Of a DNA stretch of 64,000 bases, positions 21,429 to 31,202 are shown piece after piece. The stretch comes from Semisulcospira habei. Its lineage: Eukaryota > Mollusca > Gastropoda > Semisulcospiridae. Position numbers and translations under genes: made by a program. The stretch is from contig BTPG01000004.1 in the NCBI GenBank assembly GCA_036245525.1, forward strand, positions 50,233,323-50,297,322, in the 5' to 3' direction. Position 1 is the first letter of the stretch. Every line of letters starts with the position of its first letter. Below the pieces are notes generated by a model. That model made no database searches, was not told the origin of the DNA, and was given only the letters and a program-made list of their open reading frames with translations.

Positions 21429-21491
21429 ATGATGGATCATCATATCATCAGTGGCTCTGGTGATCGAAGTGTCATGGCTCATGATGTTCAC
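21429..21491 (+). CDS. ZNF106: ZNF106-like WD40 micro-exon
   Basis: 21 codons between TTTTCCCCCTTAG and GTGAGT, phase 0. It encodes MMDHHIISGSGDRSVMAHDV, the second half of a WD40 blade: ISGSGDRSVMAHD matches the common pattern with a D in the turn and HD in place of WD. Confidence 0.85.
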
Positions 21492-21599
21492 GTGAGTGGT
21501 GACAGCATTTCTATTTATTATCGCCTGCTGTGTTTTTGGGTGTGGCACCTCTCAAATGTGTTGAACTGTCATGGCTGAACCATGTCCTGCTGTGGTGTC

Positions 21600-21832
21600 G
21601 TAACCCTTATCATTCGGAATACACCAGTGTGTGAAATAAGTTTGACTAAAATAATTCAAGGGTAGTGCCAGAATAGCTTGGCGCCTCTAGGCGCCAAGCT
21701 ATTCTGGCACCACCCTTGAACTAAAACCATTGGTCTATATCCTTACTGTAAGTATTATAATGTAGCTTGCATGTGGCATTGTACAAATTTGAAGCTTTTA
21801 CTTAATTTAGCCTCAGTATGATAATAGGTTAA
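21600..21832. mobile_element. TTAA hairpin element, ATTCGGAATACACC subtype
   Basis: The core CTTGGCGCCTCTAGGCGCCAAG has arms as in 20546-20769. The left end has mutated to GTAACCC and the right end is AGGTTAA. Confidence 0.8.
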
Positions 21833-21947
21833 TAACCATTGCTAATAGAAAGTAAATACTTCTAAACTCTTACATACTGGTAGCATTTACGCCTATTCAT
21901 TTTTGGCTCACGTGCAAAGCAAAAGTGAGTATGTTTTGGGCCAGGAA

Positions 21948-22255
21948 TCACCTTGACAAAAAAGTGCTGTCAACAGTAAAAGGGTTGAAAATGATATTTA
22001 CCTCTTTTTTTTTTTTTTTAAACTGCTGTTCTTACTTTCTATTCAAGTTTTGTAGGAATTCCCCACTCTCAACCTTTCTTGTGAATAGTAAGCTCACAAT
22101 TCACCTTGACAAAAAAGTGCTGTCAACAGTAAAAGGGTTGAAAATGATTTTTACCTCTTTTTTTTTTTTTTAAACTGCTGTTCTTACTTTCTATTCAAGT
22201 TTTGTAGGAATTCCCCACTCTCAACCTTTCTTGTGAATAGTAAGCTCACAATTCA
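21948..22255. repeat. Tandem duplication, 2 x about 153 bp
   Basis: 21948-22100 repeats at 22101-22255, almost identically (TCACCTTGACAAAAAAGTGC through AGCTCACAATTCA), including T-runs of 13-14 bases. The upstream sequence 21899-21945 (TTTTTGGCTCACGTGC) matches the end motif of the 160-bp subrepeat family. Confidence 0.85.
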
Positions 22256-22308
22256 GTTCCTTACTTGAGAACGGCCATGTACATTATTCATCCTATTATT
22301 TTTTACAG

Positions 22309-22428
22309 ACGGCAGAGATTGTTTGGAAGCTTCAGGACCACAAGGGCTTGGTGACAAGTATTTGTGTTGATAATGGCCTGCTTTTCTCCACGGGCTACGA
22401 TAGAGTCATCCGCTGCTACGATCTGAAG
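22309..22428 (+). CDS. ZNF106: ZNF106-like WD40 exon
   Basis: 40 codons, phase 0 at both ends, acceptor ATTTTTTACAG and donor GTATTA. It encodes a nearly complete blade: IVWKLQDHKGLVTSICVDNG, then LFSTGYDRVIRCYDLK. The DH and the CYD end correspond to the GH and WD signatures. The GTATTA donor is weaker than the others in the gene. Confidence 0.85.
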
Positions 22429-22576
22429 GTATTACAGTCAATGATAATATAGCCTGTAAAACTTTGTAAAATAGAAATTTGTAATAGTAGGAACTGTTTT
22501 CAGCAACCAAGTTTCTGCTGGGAAATATGTGGTCTTAAAAGTCACATGCTTTCTCAAGAGAAGGGAAAAAGTGTCG

Positions 22577-22696
22577 CCTGTCTTTAAAGACCGTCATTTA
22601 GGTGGCTTCTGCTGTATTCACGTTGTGCCACCTGTCATTAAAGACCATCATTTAGGTGGCCAAAGCCACCTAAATGATGGTCTTTAATGACAGGTG
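22577..22696. repeat. Perfect 32-bp-arm hairpin plus a diverged third arm
   Basis: 22629-22660 and 22665-22696 are exact reverse complements over 32 nt with a CAAA loop (CACCTGTCATTAAAGACC at the outer end). A diverged direct copy of the first arm lies at 22577-22610. Confidence 0.85.
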
Positions 22697-22872
22697 TATG
22701 TGTGCTGGGATCTCTAAACATTGATTTACGATTTGGCTCCAAGGTCACTCATCCAGCCTGATCCACCAACAAGTGACATGACTTTGGGTGAACTTGTGAA
22801 ATTGCCGGTGCTTTTGAGAATCTGTGCCGTTTGCAGGCAAGAGATCAGCTGACTTAGTACCTTAGAATTAGA

Positions 22873-22954
22873 TTAACCCTGTGCGTGTCGGCAGCGGTTT
22901 TTGTCCTGCAGGAATCATAGTGACAAAAACCACAACCGACGTGGAGAGGGTTAA
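22873..22954. mobile_element. TTAA-bounded hairpin element, CCTGCAGG-core family
   Basis: TTAACCCTGTGCGTGTCGGC at the left and GACGTGGAGAGGGTTAA at the right. Inside, GTTTTTGTCCTGCAGG pairs with the complementary GTGACAAAAAC. Confidence 0.7.
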
Positions 22955-22970
22955 GAAAAATCATCCCTAT

Positions 22971-23050
22971 TGACTCATCCGAGACATGCTGCACCCAGAT
23001 ATGCGGCATAAAGCTGTGTATCCAGATGCAGCTTGTCTCTAATGTGTTAA
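22971..23050. mobile_element. TTAA palindromic element, GCGGCTTA-core family (diverged)
   Basis: TGACTCATCCGAGACATGC and the complementary GTCTCTAATGTGTTAA ends, with a degraded GCGGCATAAAGC centre. Confidence 0.6.
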
Positions 23051-23212
23051 CGAGGGAGAACTGAAGTACAAGCAGATCTTTCTGCATTGATGGCATCTTG
23101 ATCACATTCACTGCCCTCCATAGCTTTCCCTTGTCTGACCCAATTTGAGGAATACAGTATTGATAAACAATACCCTTTGTTGTATGTGTGAATGTTGTTT
23201 GTCTTATTCCAG

Positions 23213-23287
23213 AGTCGCAGGCTGTTGCATTTGATGTATGGAGCTGGAAAGAGTGTTGTCATGAGGATGGTCATTCACAATTCTGTG
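23213..23287 (+). CDS. ZNF106: ZNF106-like WD40 exon
   Basis: 25 codons, phase 0, acceptor TGTCTTATTCCAG and donor GTAAGT. It encodes SRRLLHLMYGAGKSVVMRMV plus IHNSV, the outer and first inner strands of a blade. It joins in frame to LYSGNREGQIEAVD at 23944, a clear WD40 continuation. Confidence 0.85.
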
Positions 23288-23391
23288 GTAAGTCCACCAG
23301 ACAAATGTTCCTAGTAATGAGACATTTGCGCAGCAGATAACTGGTCACACACACCATTTCACAAAATGAAGACGACCATGAATTGTTCATG

Positions 23392-23572
23392 TTAACCCAT
23401 TTAACCCCAAGGCCACATTTTCCAGATTTTGGAGGTGTCTCCTAAAGACTGTACAGTTGCAGGAGATGGATTGACCATGATAATTCAAGGGTAGGGCCAG
23501 ATGAGCTTGGCGCCTTGGATTATCATGGTCAATGCATTTCCTGCTGTAGGGCGTTGGGGCTTACTGGGTTAA
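23392..23572. mobile_element. TTAA-bounded GGCGCC element, one central arm deleted
   Basis: TTAACCCATTTAACCCCAAGG at the left and TTGGGGCTTACTGGGTTAA at the right. After GAGCTTGGCGCCTT the sequence jumps straight to GGATTATCATGGTC, so the second core arm is missing. Confidence 0.7.
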
Positions 23573-23943
23573 AAATAACATTAGTCACATAAGAGAAGTG
23601 AAGTTTCATTGACAATAAAAGTGAGAAAAAATGATTTTTGTTGGTTTAAATTTGTTTCTGCTTCTTCACAGGCCAGCTGTGGATACATTTTTGTCATCTG
23701 TGGCATCCTGAAAAAAAAGGCAAATGCAGAAAGATTTATTTATGGGAGACACGAGATCAAATCTGTCAGTCTCTTGTGAAGTGATCCTTGGTGGTATGCC
23801 GATTGTATGCCATTGAATGACCAACACTGTGTTCTGATCTGTGATTTTTATGCCTTATGACCTGAAGCTGGAAGGTTCAAAATCAAAGACCAGCACATGC
23901 ACTCAACCGGCACATACACTGCACTGACTGGTTCTTTTTGCAG

Positions 23944-24015
23944 CTTTATTCAGGAAATCGGGAGGGGCAGATCGAGGCCGTGGATCTTCGTGACATGTCT
24001 AGTTTCACTTGTGGG
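23944..24015 (+). CDS. ZNF106: ZNF106-like last WD40 exon
   Basis: 24 codons, phase 0, acceptor TTCTTTTTGCAG and donor GTACGT. It encodes LYSGNREGQIEAVDLRDMSS and FTCG. The strand LYSGNREGQIEAVDL closes the propeller, and the trailing sequence leads into the C2H2 exon. Confidence 0.85.
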
Positions 24016-24070
24016 GTACGTAGACTCTTCTTACTTTTTTTCCATGATGTGTGATAGCAAAAAGTGAGTC

Positions 24071-24190
24071 CCTTGAGATGGCTTTACATTGATAATTCAA
24101 GGATAGTGCCAGATTAGCTTGGCGCCTTCAGGCGCCAAGCTAATCTGGCACTACCCTTGAATTATCAATGTCAAGCCATATCCTGCAACT
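24071..24190. mobile_element. GGCGCC hairpin element (internal part)
   Basis: TTGATAATTCAAGGATAGTGCC and its complement flank CTTGGCGCCTTCAGGCGCCAAG. The TTAA-containing outer parts are missing. Confidence 0.75.
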
Positions 24191-24289
24191 TTTTTCCCGT
24201 CACATGATAGCAAAAAGTGAGTCTATGTATTGGGGCAGTGGTCGTCCATCTGTCATCCATCCACTCTCTGCCGTCGTCTGTGGTAAACA

Positions 24290-24396
24290 TTGACCCATTT
24301 AACTCCAAGGCCACATTTTTCCAGTGTCAGAGGTATCACCTAAAGACTATGTACCGGTTGCAGGAGATGGATTGACCATGATAATTCAAGGGTAGT
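24290..24396. mobile_element. GGCGCC element, left half only
   Basis: TTTAACTCCAAGGCCACATT to GATAATTCAAGGGTAGTGC, then unrelated sequence. Confidence 0.6.
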
Positions 24397-24399
24397 GCA

Positions 24400-24948
24400 A
24401 AACATGCCAGTTGTTGATAGAATTTGTTTTTATCAAAGTTTTTGCTAACTTTTTAGGCAGATTTGGCACAAAGATAGCTGATGATAAGACTTTTCTATGC
24501 ACACTAATTTAGTGGTCGCCTTGCAAAGGGAGAAAGTAGGTAAAAACAGAAATAGCTAACCAAAAGGAAAGCTGTATTTTGACAGAAACTGTTTTTCTCA
24601 ACTTCAAACCCTGAACTTGGTACATGTACCTCTACACCATCTCTTTGTCTCTGTACCTGACGGTAAGGCCTTTCTATGCATACTAATTTGGGTGACCCCT
24701 CGGAAAGGTCGAGGTCATATAAAATTGGCAAGTGTTTGAGAAATGCCAGTTTTTGATAGAATTGTAGTTTTTGCATATTTTTAAATTTGGCATAAAGACA
24801 GCTGATGAGAACATCTTTCTATGCATAATAATTTAGTCAACCCCTCACAAAGGTCAAGGGTCACAAAGGATTGGCAAATTTGTTAAAAATGCATACATTT
24901 TGAGAAAAATGGGATTTTGCTGGTACAGAAGCCAGCCCTTTACTTATG
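24400..24948. repeat. Array of roughly 130-160 bp subrepeats, first part
   Basis: Units recur with AAGACNTTTCTATGCA, then CTAATTTNGT, a GACCCCTC-like block and AAAGGTCAAGG, then GGCAAATTTG. At least three units are seen before the LINE insertion. The same units occur reversed at 47700-48262 and 52230-53170. Confidence 0.75.
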
Positions 24949-25431
24949 TCTGCTTACCGTGCCGGGCGCAGAACTGAAACTGCTCTCCTCTGTGTCGTTA
25001 ATGGCCTCCTAAGTGCCTTTGATGAAAACCAGATCTCAGTTCTTGCCCTGTTAGACCTATCAGCTGCGTTTGACACCATTGACCACTCCATCTTGCTCCA
25101 ACGTCTAGAAAACTACTTTGGTATTTCTGATAAAGCTCTCACCTGGTTTCACTCTTATCTGTCTTCCCGTCAGATCAACGTCTCTGTCAAGAACGTTCTT
25201 TCTGAAGCTGCTGCGCTAGAGTTTGGAGTCCCCCAGGGCTCTGTCCTGGGCCCCATTTTATTTACACTGTACACTCAGCCTCTGTCTCAGGTTATCGCAT
25301 CGCATTCAACCGATCATCAAATGTGTGCGGACGATACACAACTTCGGAAATCTGCACCACCAAACAGCTCCAGTCAGGCTATTTTAGATGTTCAGAACTG
25401 CATCTCAGATGTTAAGTCCTGGATGTGTTAA
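24949..25431 (+). pseudogene. L2-like LINE reverse transcriptase, palm region
   Basis: Readable RT motifs are SAYRAGRRTETALL, LALLDLSAAFDTIDHSILL, ALEFGVPQGSVLGPILFTLY and MCADDTQL. The first residue of the YADD box is Cys, although both Asp remain. A stop at 25429 separates this frame from the rest. Everything 5' of the RT core is missing, as is usual for target-primed reverse transcription that stopped early. Confidence 0.8.
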
Positions 25432-26276
25432 AATAAACTTCAGTTAAACAAGGGCAAGACAGAAGCTCTTCTTGTCGGTGCCTCTCGACTGCTGCCCAAT
25501 TCTTCTGACTCTATGCGCATTTGTGATGCACCTATTCCATTTTAATTTTCTGATTCAGTTCGCAATCTTGGCGTTTTTTTTTAAATAAAGATCTTAAAAT
25601 GAAGGAGCATGTAAATTATGTCTGCAAACTTGCTTTTCTGGAATTAAGACGCATCAGTTCTATCCGTCATTACCTCACTACTGAAGCTACCACCAAACTG
25701 GTCGTCTCTTTAGTCTTGTCCCGCATTGATTACTGCAATGCCCTCTTAGCTGGCCTCCCTCAGATTCTCATTAAGAATATGCAGCGAGTTCAGAATTGTG
25801 CTGCACGTCTCATCATCCGCGGCTCACAGCATCAGCCCATCACTCCTATTCTGAGACAACTTCATTGGCTGCCAGTCAAACAACGAATCTCGTACAAAAT
25901 CGCCTGTCTGTGCTACAAAGCTATTAACTACTCTACCCCTGCCTATCTCGCTGATCTTCTTCAACTATACACTCCCTCCTGCTCCCTCCGTTCAAGTAGT
26001 GACACGCGCCTTCTCAGAGTCCCGCTCTTCAAATACAAAACCAGAGGTGACCGTTGTTTTGCTCACATTGGACCTGTTGTCTGGAACTCTCTACCTATAG
26101 ACATTAGACATTCTTCCTCATTCACTGCCTTTAAATCTGCCCTAAAACCCACCTTTTCGATACCCCAATGTAGCTCAGTTCTTTGTCATTATGTACCTGT
26201 GTGTGTGTGTGTGTATTGCAGAATCCATTGTTTCTCTGGTTTTATGACCCCATCCACTCCCACTTTTTATTTGTAA
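25432..26276 (+). pseudogene. L2-like LINE reverse transcriptase, thumb and C-terminus
   Basis: After a frame break near 25432-25600 (a T-run at 25575 contributes), the frame 25599-26276 encodes the typical C-terminal region: RRISSIRHYLTTEATTKLVV, SRIDYCNALLAGLP, NCAARLIIRG, LHWLPVKQRISYKIACLCYK and VVWNSLPIDIR. The ATG at 25599 is incidental. This is one continuous decayed protein with the preceding entry. Confidence 0.8.
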
Positions 26277-26340
26277 AGCGCTTAGAGCTTATTCAAGTTT
26301 AAGCGCTATATAAGTAGCCATTATTATATTATTATTATAT

Positions 26341-27242
26341 TAAAACACTTGAACACTTGCACATTTCCGTGACTTGTTGGAAAGGACAAAGTCACAAAGA
26401 TCGTACTATTATGTGGATTGGTTACACACATGAGCCATAAGGACTTTGTCTTTCTTGTGTCTCTTTGTCACACGCCCAGTGTCACATGCCCATTGTCACA
26501 CGCCCATGCCAGCAGTGAGGAGCGATGGCATCATTACTGCAGTGGGATAACAGAGGCAACACCAAACAAATACATATGTACAATTTATTTACATAATTAC
26601 TACACAAAAGACAAACAACAAAGCATCCCTAGCCCTAACTCTCTATCCTAACAAAGAAGAGAGATAGAAAAAGAAGAAGAAACACAATGAGAACGGTAGG
26701 ACAGGAGGTACCTTGAGAAACTTTTCATTAATCGGCAGCCACTGATCCCAACCCTGCACTGACTAAAATCATTCACCCAACCGGCAACTATACCTACACT
26801 TTGAGAAACCGTGACCGCACGTCAACCTAACGTCCGAAACACAGGAATCTAAAGTTGCAAACTGTAAGCAAACAGCTTGTGTACAGCAAAATACACCACA
26901 GGCAACTGACCACAAGTCACTTTTGTGACATTCTTTTTTTTTTTTCTTGTTTTTTCTTGTTTAAATCAAATTTGGCGCAAATGTAGCTGATGATAAGACC
27001 TTTCTATGCATGCTAATTTGGTTTACTCCTCGCCAAGGTCAAGGGTCACAGGAAGTTGACAAAATTGTAAAATGAATGCATTTGAGAAAACATGGATTTT
27101 GCAGGTTCAAAAGCTAAGCCGTTACTTATGGTAAGACACCTGAACACTTGCTCATCTCATTGACCAGTTGGAAAGGTCAAGGTCAGATTGGTCATGTGAA
27201 TTCGTTGTGCACATGAGCCTTTAAGGCTTTGCTATTCTTGAG
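26341..27242. repeat. Array of roughly 160-bp subrepeats, second part
   Basis: It resumes with AACACTTGAACACTTGC and includes two end-type segments (CACACATGAGCCATAAGGAC at 26426; CACATGAGCCTTTAAGGC at 27211). Between 26480 and 26960 lies other sequence, partly of the form GTCACACGCCCA repeated three times, with nothing coding. Confidence 0.65.
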
Positions 27243-28405
27243 ATCAACTGAGCAGATCTTCAATGTGAGAGGTACCTCCAGCACCAGCAAGACCTCTATC
27301 ATGAGGTCTTTGTAGATTTTAAGAAAGCATTTGACAGGGTGTGGCATGCAGCCCTTTGGTCAACCATGAAGCTATACAACATAAATGCCAGCCTGATCAA
27401 AGTCATAGCAAACCTTTACAACAAGGCCACTAGCACAGTCTGCTTCAACGGCAAAATAGGAAACTGGTTTAGGACTACAGTCGGAGTCAGACAAGGCTGC
27501 TTGCTCTCACCTACTCTTTTCAACATCTTCCTGGAAAGAATCACGACAGATGCTCTGAAAGATCATGAAGGAACTGTCAGTATTGGAGGCAGAACAATCA
27601 CTAACTTGCGCTTTGTGGACGACATTGATGGCCTTGCAGGAACAGAGAAGGAGCTAGCTCAGCTGGTGGAGAAGCTGGACAGTACAGCCATTGCTTATGG
27701 GATGGAAATCAGTGCAGAGAAGACCAAACTGATGACAAGTAACACCAGTGGCATTGGCACTGACGTCATGATTGGAAGCCAAAAACTAGAAACAGTTAAT
27801 AAATTCAAATACTTAGGAGCCATTGTGACAGATGAGGGATCAAAAGCAGAAATACTGTCCAGGATTGCACAGACAACAACAGCACTGACAAGATTGAAGA
27901 CCATAAAGGACCGAAACATCACGCTCTGCTCCAAGATCAGGCTGATGCACTCCTTAGTCATCTCAGTGGTTTTGTATGCCTGCGAGTCATGGACCCTCAC
28001 AGCAGACCTTGAAAGCCACTGAAATTAGATGTTTTTGAAGGCCTTGGCATTTCATACAGAGATCACATCATGAACGAGGAAGTGGGAAGCAGAATCAGGC
28101 AAGCCATCGGGCCCTATGAAGACCTATTAGCCATTGTGAAAAAAAGCAAACTGAAGTGGTATGGGCATGTCACGCGTTCAACAGGGCTTGCCAAAACAAT
28201 CCTGCAAGGCACTGTGCAAGGAGGACGAAGGAGACGAAGACAGAGGAAAAGATGGGAGGACAATATCTCAGAGTGGACAGGACTGAGGCTGGGTGATACG
28301 CTAAGAATGGCAGAGAACAGAGAGGAATGGAGGGAGCTGGTTGCCAAGTCATCAGTGGTGCCCCAACGGTCAGCAAGACTACGGGATATAGATAGATAGA
28401 TAGAT
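27243..28405 (+). mobile_element. Second LINE relic (I/Nimb- or R1-like), 5'-truncated
   Basis: About 1.16 kb, from inside the reverse transcriptase to a GATA microsatellite tail (28386-28405). The RT differs clearly from the L2-like one. Clade assignment is tentative and from memory of similar invertebrate elements. Confidence 0.75.
27250..28399 (+). pseudogene. LINE reverse transcriptase and C-terminal region
   Basis: In frame from about 27250: CERYLQHQQDLYHEVFVDFK, KAFDRVWHAALW, VGVRQGCLLSPTLFNIFLER, LRFVDDIDGLAG and MEISAEKTKLM. The catalytic FADD-type box reads FVDD, keeping both Asp. A frameshift near 28015-28025 moves the reading to SYRDHIMNEEVGSRIRQ, KLKWYGHVTRSTGLAKTILQ and RRRRQRKRWEDNISEWTGL, ending at 28399. 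Confidence 0.8.
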
Positions 28406-28645
28406 TCTTGTTTTGAGTATGCAGAAAACCAAAAAGTTGTAAGCACATAGGTGGGTTTTTTTTAGTTGCAAACAGGTTTTCAATCCTTTAGCCATGTACA
28501 TGAGACATAGATTTTCATGTGCGTTTGCTCTGAATTTAGCCCGGTCAGATATAAAAAACTATCTATGACAAGAAGCAAATGATGGCATTTTGTGATGTCT
28601 GAAGTTGACATTTATTTATTCATTTATTTATTTATTTACCCATAG

Positions 28646-28780
28646 TGTGACTCGTGTGGTCTGGTGTTTGGCCTAAAGGAACATCTGCAGCATCATCTAA
28701 CCACAAACCACCACAACAACACCGACTCTCATGCCACACCTTGCCCCTGGCGAGGCTGCTTCTCCATGATTCAACCAGAG
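28646..28780 (+). CDS. ZNF106: ZNF106-like C2H2 zinc finger exon
   Basis: 45 codons, phase 0 at both ends, acceptor TATTTACCCATAG and donor GTCAGT. The first finger is CDSCGLVFGLKEHLQHHL with a following TNH: two Cys spaced by two residues, then His pairs. The second finger starts with CPWRGCFSMIQPE and is completed in the next exon. A C-terminal pair of C2H2 fingers after a WD40 propeller is the feature that most supports ZNF106. Confidence 0.85.
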
Positions 28781-28818
28781 GTCAGTGTTGCAAAACTCTT
28801 TTTCTCTACCTATTCAGT

Positions 28819-29042
28819 TTAACCCTTATCATTCGGAATACACCAGTGTGTGAAATAAGTTTGACTAGAATAGTTCAAAGGTAGTGCCAGAATAGCTTGG
28901 CGCCTCTAGGCGCCAAGCTATGCGGGCACCACCCTTGAACTAAAGCCATTGGTCTATATCCTTATCTGTAAGTACTATAATGTAGCTTGCATATGGCAGT
29001 GCACAAATTTGAAGCTGTTAGCCTCAGTGTGATATGGGTTAA
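28819..29042. mobile_element. TTAA hairpin element, ATTCGGAATACACC subtype
   Basis: TTAACCCTTATCATTCGG to GATATGGGTTAA, with core CTTGGCGCCTCTAGGCGCCAAG. It lies 38 bp after the donor of the preceding exon. Confidence 0.85.
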
Positions 29043-29216
29043 GCCCCTTGCACCTGTTTACAGTACCGGTGGCTGCATGTACAAGATGGTTTATCCATTC
29101 ACTACCAATGGACACACAGTTATGTCTTTGAAAGCAGGGAAAATTCAACATCATATAATCCCATCAATCCCAGAAACACACGATATGAATAGGGTCCGCA
29201 ATGGCAGGTAACCTCA

Positions 29217-29299
29217 TTAACCCCTGCAGTTACAGGGGCTCGTGAGGTTCTTTGCCTCTGGCAGTTGTGTATGCATTTTTCCAGCAACGGAGGAGTTAA
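29217..29299. mobile_element. TTAA-bounded short element
   Basis: TTAACCCCTGCAGTTACAG at the left and CAACGGAGGAGTTAA at the right. Related to 18624-18812 through CAGGGGCTCGTGAGG. Confidence 0.55.
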
Positions 29300-29375
29300 T
29301 TCATTCGCAGCCAGCCGCGTCCAGATGCGCGGCTTAAGCCGCGCATCTGGACGCGGCTGGCTGCGGATGAGTTAA
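29296..29375. mobile_element. TTAA palindrome, GCGGCTTA-core family, near-perfect
   Basis: Two 35-bp arms with a single mismatch and no loop, meeting at GCGGCTT/AAGCCGC, bounded by TTAA on both sides. The arm reads TCGCAGCCAGCCGCGTCC at its outer part. Confidence 0.85.
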
Positions 29376-29733
29376 ACTTTGCATGAGGAGACGGATGGAC
29401 CATGATAATTCAAACGGAACATCCTGATCTCTGTCACAGACAGTGGTCGCTGGTTGTGTTTCTGATAATATCATTTGTAAATGACACGCCAAAAGTCCAT
29501 ACATCCAGGGAACATAGTTGCAAAATGGGGCCAGCAAGAGGCAACAATTCACATGAGCCCCCGCAGCTGTGGGGCTCATGAGGATCTGTGACTCTTGTAG
29601 TAGGGTTGTTCTCATTTTCTCAGCAGCTTCATGGCTTTGTGGATATCCAGTAGTTTATTTCAGGTTTAATAAGCACAGTCGTAAGTGATTGTTGTAAGTA
29701 AACTTCATTTTTCCTGTGTATGCTTGTTTTCAG

Positions 29734-29775
29734 ATATGGGAGGAACACTTACAGAGCCACACCGAATCAAAGTAG
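29734..29775 (+). CDS. ZNF106: ZNF106-like terminal exon
   Basis: After the acceptor CTTGTTTTCAG, 13 codons and a TAG stop (29773-29775) encode IWEEHLQSHTESK. The two His in EEHLQSH complete the second C2H2 finger begun in the exon at 28646 (C-x4-C-x12-H-x3-H), which confirms the splice. The tail after the finger is only four residues, so the protein ends right at the zinc finger. Confidence 0.85.
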   Translation: MWEEHLQSHTESK

Positions 29776-29904
29776 ATCCATATTACATTCTAAGCAATGG
29801 TCTTTGTGCTGAAGTTTCGCTTTTCGCTCAGCATACCATCTACCAGCAACTCTGCAGTAGAACCAAAGATCGTAGAACAGTGGATCCAGGAGGGATGGTT
29901 CTGT

Positions 29905-30095
29905 TTCTGTACATTGCTTGAAATAAATTTGAATATGATAGTTCAAGGGTGGTGCCAGAATAGCTTGGTGCCTGAGGCGCCAAGCTATTCTGGCACCACC
30001 TTTGAACTAACGCGGTCTCCTAATCTGTAATGTAGCCTTTGTAGGACAAAAGCAAGTTTATTTAAAACAATCGGCCTCAGATTGCAGGTTGTAAT
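29905..30095. mobile_element. TTAA hairpin element (TATGATAG subtype), left TTAA lost
   Basis: TGATAGTTCAAGGGTGGTGCC and its complement around CTTGGTGCCTGAGGCGCCAAG, ending GTTGTAATGGGTT. Same subtype as 19853-20066. Confidence 0.75.
29922..29927 (+). promoter_or_regulatory. Candidate polyadenylation signal of the ZNF106-like gene
   Basis: This is the first AATAAA downstream of the stop, 147 bp after it. It lies inside a TTAA-type hairpin element. Related copies have AGTAAA or AATAATT here. Confidence 0.5.
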
Positions 30096-30113
30096 GGGTT
30101 CATTTGCAGCAAG

Positions 30114-30335
30114 TTAACCCTTATCATCTGGAATACACCAGTGTGTGAAATGTTTGACTAAAATAGTTCAAGAGTAGTGCCAGAATAGCTTGGCACCTCT
30201 AGGTGCCAAGCTATTCTGGCACCACCCTTGAACTAAAGCCATTGGTCTATATCCTAATTTGTAAGTACTATAATGTAGCTTGCATATGGCAGTGTACAAA
30301 TTTGAAGCTTTTAGCCTCAGTATGATATGGGTTAA
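30114..30335. mobile_element. TTAA hairpin element, ATTCGGAATACACC subtype
   Basis: TTAACCCTTATCATCTGG to GATATGGGTTAA. The core CTTGGCACCTCTAGGTGCCAAG carries compensating changes in both arms, keeping the hairpin. Confidence 0.85.
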
Positions 30336-30995
30336 TCTTGCATACAGTGGGTGATCAATGCGATTGACCATCATCGTTCAGGGGTATTCCTGGTTAGCTT
30401 GACATTTGAAAGGCATTGGCTTGTCTTGACTGCTTCCGCGCTGTCCGAAAAGCATCTGCTGCCTGGGTGACTGAGAATAGAATAGAGAACAGAAAGCACT
30501 AAGGTGACGCAGGGCGATGTTGGTGGCATATTGCATTTTCTGCGTGACAGATTTTCAGTGCCTTCGGTCAGTACTTTCATTTGTTTATTGGTCATAGTAC
30601 TGTGTAATTTGAATTTGCAGCGTTTTTAGTTGTAGAGTTAACATTCGTTTTTTTCATTACGTATTATGATCTACTAGGTACAAATGTTAGAAACCTTATG
30701 TTTTGTAGCAAAAGTATGTTAACTCAACCCCCCCCCCCCAAAAAAAAAAAAAAATAAAAAACAACAAACAAAAAACACATGTAAGTTTAAATCTAGCTAT
30801 CACAAGCTATATATATCGGGAAGACTGTGCTGTTGTTTTGTTACCGGTAAATGGTTTAGATTTGTCAAATGATTTACTGTGAAAAGTCTTATATATTGTT
30901 TCTTCTGACTCCCCTGTGCACACAGCCACCAGTGCTGTAAACAGTACCAATGGCTGCGTGCATAAGGTGTTAATTAGTTTCACTTGGCAAATGTC
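30336..30995. other. Spacer without recognised genes
   Basis: Nothing coding seen. A C9-A14 run lies at about 30728-30754. Confidence 0.4.
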
Positions 30996-31076
30996 TTAAC
31001 CTTTCGACCATTGGTAGTGGGTTTTGTCGTGATGGTTCCTGCAGGAAAAAAAAACCTGCAACTGCAACCGACTAAG
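30996..31076. mobile_element. TTAA hairpin element, CCTGCAGG-core family (diverged)
   Basis: TTAACCTTTCGACCATTGG, then GGTTCCTGCAGG and an A-run. The right arm is decayed. Confidence 0.45.
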
Positions 31077-31202
31077 CCGCATCCAGCAGCCAGAGGAATA
31101 AGGAGTGATTTTGTTCACGGGATGATGATTGAAACCTGAAGACTTACAAATGCATTACCTTTGTTATCATCTGTTGGGGAGCAAATACTTCATTTCAGCG
31201 AC

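Larger units (their letters stand above)
24949..26340 (+). mobile_element. L2/CR1-like LINE, 5'-truncated
   Basis: About 1.39 kb. It begins inside the reverse transcriptase and ends with TGTAAAGCGCTTAGAGC, AAGCGCTATATAAGTAG and an ATT microsatellite, the usual 3' end of L2-type LINEs. Boundaries are set by comparison with 27085-27170, where the same array sequence runs uninterrupted through TTACTTATG and AAGACACCTGAACACTTG. Confidence 0.85.
24016..28645 (+). other. ZNF106-like intron carrying subrepeat arrays and two LINE relics
   Basis: The intron of 4.6 kb holds two GGCGCC hairpin relics, an array of 160-bp-type subrepeats (24400-24948 and 26341-27240) and two nested LINE fragments. A TTTA microsatellite at 28611-28638 forms part of the polypyrimidine region before the acceptor CCATAG. 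Confidence 0.75.

Noticed and set aside
23672..23780. Acceptor-like TTCTTCACAG followed by an open stretch as an extra ZNF106-like exon
   Set aside because: The exons ending at 23287 and starting at 23944 join in frame to give a continuous WD40 strand, and this stretch has no matching donor or WD40 pattern.
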